Source of the DNA: Gillisia sp. Hel_I_86
Lineage (GTDB): Bacteria; Bacteroidota; Bacteroidia; Flavobacteriales; Flavobacteriaceae
Direction of reading: 5' to 3'
Length of the DNA: 64,000 nucleotides
NCBI RefSeq assembly: GCF_007827275.1
Contig: NZ_VISE01000001.1
Location: 2,914,001 to 2,978,000, forward strand
The translations under genes and the position numbers were made by a program. The notes beneath the pieces are model-generated. The model was not told the DNA's origin. It saw nothing but the letters and a program-made list of their open reading frames with translations, and ran no database searches. This document shows, one piece after another, positions 47,412 through 56,795 of the stretch. Every line of letters starts with the position of its first letter. Within the stretch, counting starts at the first letter, position 1.

Positions 47412-49205
47412 ATGAAGAATTTAGACTACGGTATTATTGGAAATTGTAAAAGTGCAGCCTTAATTTCAAAAACTGGCTCGCTAGAATGGTGTTGTTTACC
47501 AAATTTTGACTCGGCAGCAGTATTTGCAAAATTATTAGATGAAAAGAAGGGTGGGAGCTTTGAATTAAAGGTTATGGATAATTATAAAATAGTTCAGGAA
47601 TATCTGTGGGGCACCAATATAATAAGCACCGTATTTCATAATGGCACCGATGCATTTCAACTTATAGATTTCATGCCCCGTTACCAACGTGAGGATAGAT
47701 CCTTTTATGCAGCTCCAGATATAATTCGATTTTTAAGACTTTTAAAAGGGACGCCAACTTTTAAAGTATTATATAACCCCCGATTGGATTTTGCAAGAGA
47801 AAAAACCTATAACGAAAATAAAGGAAATTATATAAAGAGCTATACATCCGAAGGAAAATACGATTCTCTATTTCTATACTCAAGTTTTGATATGGATGAT
47901 ATTTTGGAACAAAAGGAAATTGAATTAAAAGGGAATGGGTACTTCTTAATGGGATATCATGAAAAATTGGCTGAACAATCCTTGGATAGGGCATACCTTA
48001 AATATCAGCGCACCAAGACCTATTGGATGAATTGGAGTGAGCACACCACAAAATACAAATATTATAATGAAGAAATATTAAGAAGTGCATTGGTACTTAA
48101 AGCTTTAACTTTTAAAAAGTCGGGGGCGGTACTTGCAGCTGCCACTACGTCCCTTCCAGAAACCATTGGGGAAGAGCGCAATTGGGATTATAGGTTTTGT
48201 TGGATTAGGGATGCTTCCATGGTAATAAAGGTAATGGCAGGCTTAGGCCATGCTAAATCTGCTAAAGATTTTCTCGAGTTTATTATTAATTTGATTCCCC
48301 ATAAGGATGAAAAGATCCAGATTATGTATGGTATTAATGGAGAAAAGAATTTAACCGAGCATATATTGGATCATTTGGACGGTTATGAGGGGTCAAAGCC
48401 TGTACGTACAGGAAATGCTGCCTATATCCAGAAACAGAATGATATTTATGGAATATTGATGGAGGTGATTTATCAGCAATTTCTTCAATTTGAAACCAAT
48501 CTAGAAAACAGCGAAGAATTATGGACAGTAACAAGAGGTATTGTGAATATAGTAGAAAAACATTGGCAAGAGCCTGATAAAGGCATTTGGGAATTGAGAA
48601 CAGAAGAACGACATTTTGTATTCTCTAAATTGCTATGTTGGGTTGCTATAGACCGGGCTGTAAAAATAGGGGAAATTCTTAGAAAAGGAATCAATGATAC
48701 CAAGTGGGTTTCTCTAAGGGCCGAAATATATGATGATATATATAAAAACGGATGGAATGAAGAAGTGCAGGCATATACCCAATCTTACGGATCCAAAGAT
48801 TTGGATGCCTCAACCCTTTTGATGGAGAGTTACGGTTTTGTTGATGCTAAAGATCCCAGGTATATAAGTACCGTAAAAGCTACCGAAAAAGAACTTTCCC
48901 AAGATGGGTTAATGTACCGTTATAAGAATAAAGATGATTTTGGCCTACCTACTTCCTCCTTTACTATATGTACCTTTTGGTTTATTAACAGCTTGTATAA
49001 AATAGGCGAAAAGGAAAAGTCCAAAAAACTATTCGATCAACTCTTATCTTACAGCAATCATTTAGGCTTGTTTAGTGAGGATATAGATTTTGAGACAAAG
49101 CGATTGTTGGGAAATTTTCCGCAGGCATATTCCCATCTTGCTTTAATAGAAGCAGCTGCAAATTTTAGTAAAAGTTCTGCTTTAGAAGAAAATATTCAGT
49201 TTTAA
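47412..49205 (+). CDS. Glycoside hydrolase family 15 (possible trehalase)
   Basis: A 597-residue GH15 enzyme. I start at ATG 47412 (MKNLDYGIIGNCKSAALIS), the conserved beginning of the family; an upstream TTG frame adds only 27 unrelated residues. Visible: N-terminal beta domain with GSLEWCCLPNFDS, then the alpha/alpha barrel with the catalytic-side motif ERNWDYRFCWIRDASMVI and GNAAYIQKQNDIYG. GH15 includes glucoamylases and the trehalases of actinobacteria and archaea. Divergent placement from otsAB makes trehalose hydrolysis the most likely role (inference). It overlaps the convergent MscS gene by 4 bp. Confidence 0.88.
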   Translation: MKNLDYGIIGNCKSAALISKTGSLEWCCLPNFDSAAVFAKLLDEKKGGSFELKVMDNYKIVQEYLWGTNIISTVFHNGTDAFQLIDFMPRYQREDRSFYAAPDIIRFLRLLKGTPTFKVLYNPRLDFAREKTYNENKGNYIKSYTSEGKYDSLFLYSSFDMDDILEQKEIELKGNGYFLMGYHEKLAEQSLDRAYLKYQRTKTYWMNWSEHTTKYKYYNEEILRSALVLKALTFKKSGAVLAAATTSLPETIGEERNWDYRFCWIRDASMVIKVMAGLGHAKSAKDFLEFIINLIPHKDEKIQIMYGINGEKNLTEHILDHLDGYEGSKPVRTGNAAYIQKQNDIYGILMEVIYQQFLQFETNLENSEELWTVTRGIVNIVEKHWQEPDKGIWELRTEERHFVFSKLLCWVAIDRAVKIGEILRKGINDTKWVSLRAEIYDDIYKNGWNEEVQAYTQSYGSKDLDASTLLMESYGFVDAKDPRYISTVKATEKELSQDGLMYRYKNKDDFGLPTSSFTICTFWFINSLYKIGEKEKSKKLFDQLLSYSNHLGLFSEDIDFETKRLLGNFPQAYSHLALIEAAANFSKSSALEENIQF

Positions 49206-50239
49206 TTAGTTTTTAAATCCACCCTGGATTTCGGAAGACTTTCAGGGTAATTTTCTTTAATAAAAACTATCAGTTGCTCTCTAATATATACTCGCAGGTC
49301 CCACGCTGTTGGAGAATCTTTTGCACTCATCAAAGCTCTAATTTCTATAGATCTATCAGTAGCATCCGTAACTTGCAATACATTTGTTTTTCTGTCCCAT
49401 AACGAAGAACCCTCCAAAAGCCTGGTAAGTTCTTCCCTCAGCTTTTCAAAAGGCACTTCATAGTCTGTATAAATAAAAACAGTGCCTAATATTTCTGACG
49501 TATTTCTAGTCCAGTTTTGAAAGTTGTTTTCAATAAAATAGGTAGTAGGAACTACAAGTCTTCTTTTATCCCAAATTCTAACCACTACATAGGTAAGTGT
49601 AATTTCTTCAATCCAACCCCATTCTCCATCTACAATTACAACATCTTCTAACCTAATTGGTTGAGTAATGGCTATTTGAATACCAGCCAATAATGTTCCT
49701 ATGGCCTTTTGTGCTGCCAGACCTATAATAATCCCGGCAATTCCGGCTGAGGTAAGAAGACTAACACCAATAGACCTAATGCTATCAAAACTCATTAATG
49801 CCACACCTACGGCTAATACTGTGATAATAAAGATAATTATATTTTCCAAGATCATGAACTGCGTATAAACCTTACGAGCTTTTAAATTATCTGAAGTTGA
49901 CACATCATATTTTCTAAGAATACGAGCTTTAAAAATCTTAAGAAGTATTATTAGAAACCAAGCAGTGCTTACGATAATTCCTATAATACTTAAATGCCCT
50001 ACTATAGTATATGTGTAATCATACCTGAATAACTTTACTATGATTGCTATTTGAAAAAATAGCGAAGCCATGAAAATAAGTAATGGAATCCATATTCTAT
50101 TGGCAAAATTTACAGGAAGTATATTTCTAGGATCTTTGCCTATTTTCTTTAAGGCATAGTATGCCAATGAAAAGCAAATTATTACCGCAATTATACCTAA
50201 AATTAAATAGTTTATTAGTTCTGGATTGATTGAAACCAT
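49202..50239 (-). CDS. MscS-family mechanosensitive channel
   Basis: A 345-residue channel with about four to five N-terminal helices, the pore-lining helix region VSLLTSAGIAGIIIGLAAQK followed by LLAGIQIAITQPIRLEDVV, and the MscS beta domain (GEWGWIEEITLTYVVVRIWD, RLVVPTTYFIENNF). It releases solutes on hypo-osmotic shock, complementing trehalose synthesis and breakdown next door. Confidence 0.9.
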   Translation of the reverse strand: MVSINPELINYLILGIIAVIICFSLAYYALKKIGKDPRNILPVNFANRIWIPLLIFMASLFFQIAIIVKLFRYDYTYTIVGHLSIIGIIVSTAWFLIILLKIFKARILRKYDVSTSDNLKARKVYTQFMILENIIIFIITVLAVGVALMSFDSIRSIGVSLLTSAGIAGIIIGLAAQKAIGTLLAGIQIAITQPIRLEDVVIVDGEWGWIEEITLTYVVVRIWDKRRLVVPTTYFIENNFQNWTRNTSEILGTVFIYTDYEVPFEKLREELTRLLEGSSLWDRKTNVLQVTDATDRSIEIRALMSAKDSPTAWDLRVYIREQLIVFIKENYPESLPKSRVDLKTN

Positions 50240-50339
50240 AGTTGTTCTTGAAAATCTTTTTGTACTGCCACTAAAAATAAGATTTTTGTATAAAGTGATA
50301 CTTGGCTTTCTATAAATATTAACCTATAAGGATTTCGTA

Positions 50340-50384
50340 GAAATAAAAGAAGCCGCCGCATTTTGGTAAACGAGACGGCTTCTT
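50340..50384 (-). terminator. Terminator downstream of the fad operon
   Basis: Perfect 9-bp arms AAGAAGCCG (50347-50355) and CGGCTTCTT (50376-50384); on the minus strand a T-rich tail follows. About 125 bp beyond the acyl-CoA dehydrogenase stop, past the dispersed repeat. Confidence 0.75.
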
Positions 50385-50396
50385 CAAAATTTAAAA

Positions 50397-50498
50397 TTTA
50401 ATCCCTCATTGAGGGTTTAATTCCGCGAGGCTTACCTCGAATTTTTAAAATTATTTTCCAATGCATACCTCGTGGGCTTGCCCCGAGGTTCTTGATTT
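50397..50498 (+). repeat. ~100-bp dispersed three-hairpin repeat, copy 2
   Basis: Three consecutive hairpins: CCCTCATTGAGGG, CGAGGCTTACCTCG and CCTCGTGGGCTTGCCCCGAGG-like (arms CCTCG/CGAGG and GGGC/GCCC). Same block order as 41003-41099 in the opposite orientation; paired bases are partly compensated between copies. Confidence 0.75.
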
Positions 50499-50509
50499 AT
50501 TTCAAAATA

Positions 50510-52318
50510 TTAATAGCAATACATATTCTCTGTAGTCAATTTTTCTGCAATAATGTTTCTTAGTTTAACAACATTGGGATGATTATCGTATTTGGTAAAA
50601 CGTTTCAATCCCATTAACATCATACGTTGTTCATCGCCTTCAGCAAAAGATACAATTCCTTCTTTGGCTTTTTGGTTAACAATATCAACTGCATGGTATA
50701 GGTATAATTTGGACATAGCAATTTGCTCCTTTTGAGTTTCTTCCCCAAAACGATTCACATTTTTTTCTGTACGTAAAATCGCAGATTCTGCCATGTAGAT
50801 TTCAATTAAAATATCTGCAGAAGCTAAAAGTAATTGTTGGTGTTCTTCCAGTTTTGGCCCGAATTTTTGAACAGCACTACCAGCTACCATTAAGAAAACT
50901 TTTTTCAATCTTTTCAAGAGATCTTTTTCTTCCGCAAACAACACCGAAAAATCTGGTTTATCAAAAGATGGAATTCCAGTAAGTTCTTCTCCCACCTTCG
51001 TTGCAGGTCCTAAAAGGTCTACATGTCCTTTCATGGCTTTCTTCACAAGCATTCCCACAGCTAACATTCTATTGATTTCATTAGTCCCTTCGTAGATCCT
51101 GGAAATACGTGCATCTCTCCAAGCAGATTCCATAGGGGTATCTGCAGAGAAGCCCATTCCACCAAATACTTGGATTCCTTCGTCGCTACAATTCTGAATA
51201 TCTTCTGAACAAGCTACTTTTAAAATAGAGCATTCGATAGCATATTCTTCAACCCCTTTTAACTCTGCCTCTGCATGCGAATTTCCTTCTTCCAATCTTT
51301 TACTAATTCTATCTTCAATATTTTTAGCAGCGCGATAAGAAGCAGATTCTCCTACATATGCCGAAGTTGCCATTTCTGCCAATTTATATTTAATGGCCCC
51401 AAATTGAGCAATAGGAGTATTGAACTGAATCCTGTCATTTGCATATTTTACTGCCTGATCTGTAACCCTTCTTTGAGCATCCAAACAAGCCGCAGCTAAT
51501 TTAATACGCCCAATATTCAATGCATTCATGGCTATTTTAAAACCATCCCCCCGTCCTGCTAGCATATTTTCTACAGGCACCTTCGTTTCATTAAAGAAAA
51601 CCTGGCGAGTGGAGGAGGAATGAATTCCTAATTTCTTTTCTTCTTCCCCAAAAGTGATTCCATTTTCAGCATCATTTTCAACAATAAAACCGGTGATATT
51701 TTTATCATCTTCTATTCTTGCGAATACTATAAATACCTTTGCGAAACCTGCATTGGAAATCCACATTTTTTGTCCGCTAATACTATAACTTTTTCCATCT
51801 TCAGAAAGTACTGCTTTGGTTTTACCAGAGTTTGCATCACTTCCTGCTCCAGGTTCTGTAAGGCAATACGCCCCAAACCATTCTCCAGTAGCTAATTTTG
51901 GAACATATTTTTTCTTTTGTTCTTCTGTGCCGTATAAAGTAATTGGCATAGTTCCAATTCCTGTATGGGCACCAAATGCAGTCGCAATAGATCCAGTAGC
52001 ACCACTAATATAATCGCAGACCAACATGGTAGAAACAAAGCCCATCCCGAGCCCGTCATACTCTTCTGGAACAGATATGCCTAAAAAACCGAGCTCTCCG
52101 GCTTTCTTCATTATCTCTTCTGTAAGCGCGTAATTCTTGTTTTCGAATTCTTCCTTTTTTGGCCAAATTTCACGGTCTACAAATTCTTTAACCGAATCTT
52201 TCATCATTTTCTGCTCTTCGGTAAAATCTTCTGGTGTAAAAACATCTTCGCTTAATGTTTCCTTTACCAAAAATTGACCTCCGCGAAGTAATTCCTTATT
52301 GGTTGTTTCTGTGCTCAT
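50510..52318 (-). CDS. fadE: Acyl-CoA dehydrogenase
   Basis: A 602-residue FAD enzyme for the first step of beta-oxidation, with the long C-terminal extension typical of the FadE of fadNAE operons. Family motifs: FGAHTGIGTMPI, YCLTEPGAGSDA, the FAD/substrate segment KMWISNAGFAKVF and the catalytic-base region IYEGTNEINRM. Last gene of marR-fadN-fadA-fadE. Confidence 0.92.
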   Translation of the reverse strand: MSTETTNKELLRGGQFLVKETLSEDVFTPEDFTEEQKMMKDSVKEFVDREIWPKKEEFENKNYALTEEIMKKAGELGFLGISVPEEYDGLGMGFVSTMLVCDYISGATGSIATAFGAHTGIGTMPITLYGTEEQKKKYVPKLATGEWFGAYCLTEPGAGSDANSGKTKAVLSEDGKSYSISGQKMWISNAGFAKVFIVFARIEDDKNITGFIVENDAENGITFGEEEKKLGIHSSSTRQVFFNETKVPVENMLAGRGDGFKIAMNALNIGRIKLAAACLDAQRRVTDQAVKYANDRIQFNTPIAQFGAIKYKLAEMATSAYVGESASYRAAKNIEDRISKRLEEGNSHAEAELKGVEEYAIECSILKVACSEDIQNCSDEGIQVFGGMGFSADTPMESAWRDARISRIYEGTNEINRMLAVGMLVKKAMKGHVDLLGPATKVGEELTGIPSFDKPDFSVLFAEEKDLLKRLKKVFLMVAGSAVQKFGPKLEEHQQLLLASADILIEIYMAESAILRTEKNVNRFGEETQKEQIAMSKLYLYHAVDIVNQKAKEGIVSFAEGDEQRMMLMGLKRFTKYDNHPNVVKLRNIIAEKLTTENMYCY

Positions 52319-52324
52319 TTTATT

Positions 52325-52360
52325 TAAGATTTAAGAATCAAGATGTTAGAAACAAGACTA
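52325..52360. repeat. Left flanking repeat of four-helix-bundle gene
   Basis: Contains AAGAATC (52333-52339) and AGAAACAAGACTA (52348-52360), which recur in inverted orientation just beyond the other end of the gene (52720-52740), apart from an 8-bp spacer. Confidence 0.55.
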
Positions 52361-52720
52361 CTATTTTATTAGCCCATCTATAAATCCTGATATCATTTTT
52401 TGTATTTGTTGAACTTTATTTTCTAATTCCCAAAATTTTTCTTCTGAAATATATTTTTCATTATATGCAATTATTAACTGTGTTTCCCATTCAAAAGCTG
52501 AACCTAGACTAATTTCTAAATATGTTTTAAAATGCTTCAACGTACTTTTACTAGTTCCTTCTGCGATATTGGAAGGTATTGAAACAGCACATCTTGTTAG
52601 TTGCGATACCAAACTGAATTTCTCATGATCAGGAAAACTTTTTGTGAAAGAATAAGTTTCTTTAACTAAAGCCATACTCTCATGCCAAATCTTCAATTTT
52701 TTGAAATTATGCCTTTGCAT
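52361..52720 (-). CDS. Four-helix-bundle protein (S23/IVP family)
   Basis: A 119-residue all-helical protein of the S23 ribosomal-intervening-sequence/four-helix-bundle family, recognised by LKIWHESMALVKETYSFTKSFP, RCAVSIPSNIAEGTSKS and FKTYLEISLGSAFEWETQL. The family resembles the Avd accessory protein of diversity-generating retroelements; free-standing members have no assigned function. It sits in the 444-bp gap between fadA and fadE and is bracketed by short inverted repeats, so it looks inserted in the operon. Confidence 0.9.
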   Translation of the reverse strand: MQRHNFKKLKIWHESMALVKETYSFTKSFPDHEKFSLVSQLTRCAVSIPSNIAEGTSKSTLKHFKTYLEISLGSAFEWETQLIIAYNEKYISEEKFWELENKVQQIQKMISGFIDGLIK

Positions 52721-52757
52721 AATCTTGTTTCCTGATTCTTGAATCTAGATTCTTATT
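52720..52757. repeat. Right flanking repeat of four-helix-bundle gene
   Basis: Holds the complement of AAGAATCAGGAAACAAGATTA (inverted partner of 52333-52360) and the 12-bp palindrome GAATCTAGATTC at 52741-52752. Confidence 0.55.
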
Positions 52758-52762
52758 TGAAA

Positions 52763-53953
52763 TTATGATAAGAATTCGTAAACCCCGGCAGCTCCTTGTC
52801 CTGTTCCCACACACATAGTTACCATTCCATATTTGTTCTTAAGATCACGTTTGCGCATCTCGTCGAATAATTGAACAGATAGTTTTGCACCGGTACAACC
52901 TAGTGGGTGTCCCATAGAAATTGCTCCACCATTTACATTTACTCTATCTGGATCCAAACCTAAAGTTCTTACTATTGCTAAAGATTGTGAAGCAAAGGCT
53001 TCATTAAGCTCTATAACCTCCAAATCGTTTTGCTGGAGCCCAGCTTGTTTCAATGCCTTCGGAATTGCAGTAATAGGAGCAACCCCCATAATTCTTGGCT
53101 CGATACCCACCGCGGTATAACTTACCAATCTGGCTATTGGTTCCAGATTGAATTCTTTCACCATTTCTTCACTCATGATCAAGGTAAATGCTGCACCATC
53201 GCTCATTTGTGAGGAATTTCCGGCGGTTACGCTTCCGCCATCGGCAAAAACAGGTCTTAATTTTGCAAGGACTTCTTTAGAAGTATCAGCTCTAGGACCT
53301 TCATCTTTGTTTACCGTATACGATCTGGTTTGCTTTTTACCGTTCTCATCTACATAAGTTTCATCTACGGTTATAGGAACTATCTGATCTTGAAATCTAT
53401 CTTCTTTTAAAGCTTTCAATGCTTTTTGATGAGAATTGAACGCAAATTCATCTTGATCTTCCCTACTTACTTTATATTCATTGGCAACAGCTTCTGCAGT
53501 AAGTCCCATTCCCCAATAATAATCTTCATGGCCTTGCACGGCAAGTTTATAATCTGGAACAGGCTTATATCCTCCCATTGGGATGTAACTCATGCTTTCT
53601 GCTCCCCCTGCAATAATACAATCTGCCATTCCTGCCTGAATCTTAGCAGATGCAATAGCAATAGTTTCCAATCCAGATGCACAATACCTGTTTACGGTAA
53701 CCCCTGGAACCTTTACTGTATCTAATCCCATTAAAGAGATCAATCTACCTACGTTTAAACCTTGTTCTGCCTCTGGCATTGCGTTTCCAACAATAACATC
53801 GTCTATTCTTTCCTTGTCAAAATCAGGAAGTTTCTCCATCATATATTGGATGGTTTCCGCAGCCAGTTCATCTGGTCTTTTAAACCTGAATACCCCTCGA
53901 GGGGCTTTTCCTACTGCAGTTCTGTATGCTTTTACTATATATGCTGTTCTCAT
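52763..53953 (-). CDS. fadA: Acetyl-CoA C-acyltransferase (thiolase)
   Basis: A 396-residue thiolase that releases acetyl-CoA in the last beta-oxidation step. Nucleophile Cys91 in VNRYCASGLE, ELNEAFASQ, the His in GGAISMGHPLGCTGAK and the second Cys in MCVGTGQGAAG are all present. Third gene of the marR-fadNAE unit, separated from fadN by 376 bp containing a decayed four-helix-bundle gene. Confidence 0.95.
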   Translation of the reverse strand: MRTAYIVKAYRTAVGKAPRGVFRFKRPDELAAETIQYMMEKLPDFDKERIDDVIVGNAMPEAEQGLNVGRLISLMGLDTVKVPGVTVNRYCASGLETIAIASAKIQAGMADCIIAGGAESMSYIPMGGYKPVPDYKLAVQGHEDYYWGMGLTAEAVANEYKVSREDQDEFAFNSHQKALKALKEDRFQDQIVPITVDETYVDENGKKQTRSYTVNKDEGPRADTSKEVLAKLRPVFADGGSVTAGNSSQMSDGAAFTLIMSEEMVKEFNLEPIARLVSYTAVGIEPRIMGVAPITAIPKALKQAGLQQNDLEVIELNEAFASQSLAIVRTLGLDPDRVNVNGGAISMGHPLGCTGAKLSVQLFDEMRKRDLKNKYGMVTMCVGTGQGAAGVYEFLS

Positions 53954-53992
53954 TTAATTAGATTTTAGATTTTAGTACTTAGTATTGAGATT

Positions 53993-54288
53993 TTATAAGG
54001 ATTTTTGAAGTCCGTAATTCATTTTTTGTACCTCAATTATATTTTCAAGTATTGGTTTTATTATTTCTTCTGAAATTAATTTAAGTTCCATAGAAAGTGA
54101 GCGAATTCTTTTTTTGAATTTCTTCCAGCACCTTCAGCAATGTTGGAAGGAATTGAAACCGCACATCTTTTTATCTGAGAAATAAGTCCAAATCGTTCAT
54201 CAGAAGGTAATTCACCACAAATTTTATAAACAGATTTAGTCAATTCCATAGATTTCTTCCAGATTTTCAAATCTTCAATTTTATGCAT
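53993..54288 (-). pseudogene. Four-helix-bundle protein remnant (internal deletion)
   Basis: A second S23-type gene: MHKIEDLKIWKKSMELTKSVY, IKRCAVSIPSNIAEGAG and FAHFL, then a stop at 54076 in that frame. The expected end of the protein (ELKLISEEIIKPILEN, VQKMNYGLQKSL) follows at once in another frame to 53993. Compared with the intact copy at 52361, about 20 residues around the ISLGSAFEWETQ segment are missing at the junction, so this is a deletion with frameshift. Start taken at ATG 54288; an in-frame codon at 54306 would add six residues. Confidence 0.8.
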
Positions 54289-54303
54289 TAATTTTAATTT
54301 ACT

Positions 54304-54331
54304 CACTCCTCACTCCTCACTCCTCACTCCT
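54304..54331. repeat. Tandem repeat, 4 x CACTCCT
   Basis: Four perfect 7-bp units running from the fadN stop codon to the decayed four-helix-bundle gene. It is the edge of the inserted segment in the fadN-fadA gap. Confidence 0.9.
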
Positions 54332-56735
54332 AATTTCTAAGCGGTTTCCCTTTTTTTATCATGTGTTCTAAACGCTCCAAAGTTTTGCGTTCTCCTGTAA
54401 GCGAAAGGAATGCCTCCCTTTCTAGATCCAATAAATATTGTTCGGTTACGTAAGAGGCGCCAGAAAGATCCCCACCGGCCATTACATAGGCCAGTTTGTT
54501 AGCTATCTTCTTATCATGTTCACTAATATACTTTCCAGCATACATTTGGTCTGTACCTACATAGAAAGTTCCCAAGGCTTGTTTACCTAGAACCTTAATA
54601 TCTGTTCTTTGAATTGGTTGGGTGTATCCTGTTTCAGCCATTAAAAGTGCATGTTTCTTAGCGATTGCCAATTGTCTGTCTGGATTCACTACTACGATAT
54701 CTTTTTCTTTCTGAAGGATATTGGTATCGAAAGCTTCGTATGCAGAAGTAGATACTTTTGCCATGGCAATTGTTAAGAAATGCTCCCTCAATCTGTTCAA
54801 CTCTACATCATCTTTATGGTAGGTATCAGAAGCCCTTAAGGTCATTTCCTTAGAACCTCCACCACCAGGAAGTACCCCAACACCAAATTCCACTAATCCA
54901 ATATAGGTTTCTGCAGCTGCAACCACCTTATCGGCATGCAGGGAAAGTTCACATCCTCCACCCAAGGTCATAGCATGTGGAGCTGCTACGGTTGGGATAG
55001 AAGAATATCTCATTCTCATCATTGTATCTTGGAAATATTTAATGGCCATATTAAGCTCATCATATTCCTGCTCTACAGCCATCATAAAGATCATTCCGAT
55101 GTTCGCTCCAACAGAGAAATTTGCTCCGTTATTTGCAACTACCAGTCCTTGATAGTCCTTTTCAGCAATATCTAGTGCTTTATTTAAACCATCTAGGACA
55201 TCACCTCCAATAGAATTCATTTTACTTCTAAATTCTACATTCAAGATTCCGTCACCGAGATCTTCAACAACAACACCCGTGTTTTTAAATACTTCTTTGG
55301 ACTCTCGAATGTTGTCCAAAATAATAAACGCATCCTGTCCGGGCACTTTTACGTGCTCTTTTTTAGGGATATCATAGTAATAAGTATTTCCCTCCTTTAC
55401 GGTATAAAAACTCTTACTGCCAGATTCCAACATTTCTCTAACCCAAGCTGCCGGTTCTTCCCCTTCAGCCTTCATCATTTCAATTCCTTTTTCTACGCCA
55501 ATAGCATCCCAGATCTGGAATGGTCCATGTTGCCAACCGAATCCGGCTTTCATAGCATCATCTATTTTATAGAGTTCATCGGTGATCTCAGGAATTCTAT
55601 TGGATACATATGCGAAAAGAGAAGAAAAGTTTTTACGGTAAAACTCTCCGGCCTTATCTTTTCCGCCAACCAGTACTTTAAATCTATCTACGACATTGTC
55701 TATAGATTTGGTAAGTTCCAAGGTTGCATAATTTGCTTTTTTAGCAGATCTGTATTCCAGCGTCTTAAGGTCTAACGACTGAATTTCGCTAGCACCATCA
55801 TCACCTTTTACTTTTTTATAAAAGCCTTGTCCACTTTTACTTCCCAACCATTGCTTATCCATCATGGAATTGATGAAATTAGGAAGGGCAAAAAGATCAT
55901 GCTTTTCATCACTTGGCACACCTTGATGAAGTCCATTGGCAACATGGACCAAGGTATCCAGCCCAACAACATCTACTGTTCTAAAAGTTGCAGATTTAGG
56001 TCTCCCTATTACTGGACCGGTAAGTTTGTCTACTTCTTCTATGGTCATTCCCAGCTCATCCACCATATGGAATAGACTCATTATACTGAAGATACCAACT
56101 CGGTTTCCTATAAAAGCGGCAGTATCTTTAGCTATTACAGATTTTTTTCCTAGAAATTTCTCTCCGTATTCATTCATAAACTCTAGAACTTCTTTTGAAG
56201 TTTCCGGTCCAGGAATGATCTCGAACAATCTTAAATAGCGAGCAGGATTAAAAAAGTGAGTTCCACAAAAGTGCTTCTGAAAATCTTCGCTTCTTCCCTC
56301 GCTCATTAATTTTATTGGAATCCCTGAAGTATTCGAAGAAATTAAAGTTCCTTTTTTACGGTGATTGTCCAATTGTTCAAAAACCTTCTTTTTAATGTCA
56401 AGTCTTTCTACAACAACTTCTATGATCCAATCTACTTCTGAAACCTTTGCGATATCGTCTTCTAGGTTGCCAGTATGAATCCTGCTGGCAAAAGATTGAC
56501 TATATATAGGAGAGGGCTTCGATTTTAAGGAGGCCTGTAACGAATCGTTCACAAGCCTGTTCCTAACTGCTTTATCTTCTAAAGTTAGTCCTTTGCTTTT
56601 TTCTTTATCAGTAAGTTCCCGAGGAACTATGTCCAATAGCAATACTTCTACGCCAATATTTGCGAAATGAGATGCAATCCCGCTTCCCATGATTCCAGAA
56701 CCGACAATTGCAACTTTATTAATTCTTCTTTTCAT
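54330..56735 (-). CDS. fadN: 3-hydroxyacyl-CoA dehydrogenase/enoyl-CoA hydratase (FadN type)
   Basis: An 801-residue bifunctional beta-oxidation enzyme. NAD-binding Rossmann start KVAIVGSGIMGSGIASHFA, the dehydrogenase motifs ISSNTSGIPI, CGTHFFNPARYLRLFEIIPG, FIGNRVG, then the second 3HCDH-C region (GFGWQHGPFQIWDAIG, ~400) and a C-terminal crotonase domain (ANNGANFSVGANI, MTLGGGCELSLHAD). This dehydrogenase-first order is that of Bacillus FadN rather than E. coli FadB. Follows marR by 60 bp. Confidence 0.93.
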   Translation of the reverse strand: MKRRINKVAIVGSGIMGSGIASHFANIGVEVLLLDIVPRELTDKEKSKGLTLEDKAVRNRLVNDSLQASLKSKPSPIYSQSFASRIHTGNLEDDIAKVSEVDWIIEVVVERLDIKKKVFEQLDNHRKKGTLISSNTSGIPIKLMSEGRSEDFQKHFCGTHFFNPARYLRLFEIIPGPETSKEVLEFMNEYGEKFLGKKSVIAKDTAAFIGNRVGIFSIMSLFHMVDELGMTIEEVDKLTGPVIGRPKSATFRTVDVVGLDTLVHVANGLHQGVPSDEKHDLFALPNFINSMMDKQWLGSKSGQGFYKKVKGDDGASEIQSLDLKTLEYRSAKKANYATLELTKSIDNVVDRFKVLVGGKDKAGEFYRKNFSSLFAYVSNRIPEITDELYKIDDAMKAGFGWQHGPFQIWDAIGVEKGIEMMKAEGEEPAAWVREMLESGSKSFYTVKEGNTYYYDIPKKEHVKVPGQDAFIILDNIRESKEVFKNTGVVVEDLGDGILNVEFRSKMNSIGGDVLDGLNKALDIAEKDYQGLVVANNGANFSVGANIGMIFMMAVEQEYDELNMAIKYFQDTMMRMRYSSIPTVAAPHAMTLGGGCELSLHADKVVAAAETYIGLVEFGVGVLPGGGGSKEMTLRASDTYHKDDVELNRLREHFLTIAMAKVSTSAYEAFDTNILQKEKDIVVVNPDRQLAIAKKHALLMAETGYTQPIQRTDIKVLGKQALGTFYVGTDQMYAGKYISEHDKKIANKLAYVMAGGDLSGASYVTEQYLLDLEREAFLSLTGERKTLERLEHMIKKGKPLRN

Positions 56736-56795
56736 ATGTGATTTTTAATTAGAATTTGATTTAGGCAATTCCTGAATTAAATTCTTATGATATAT

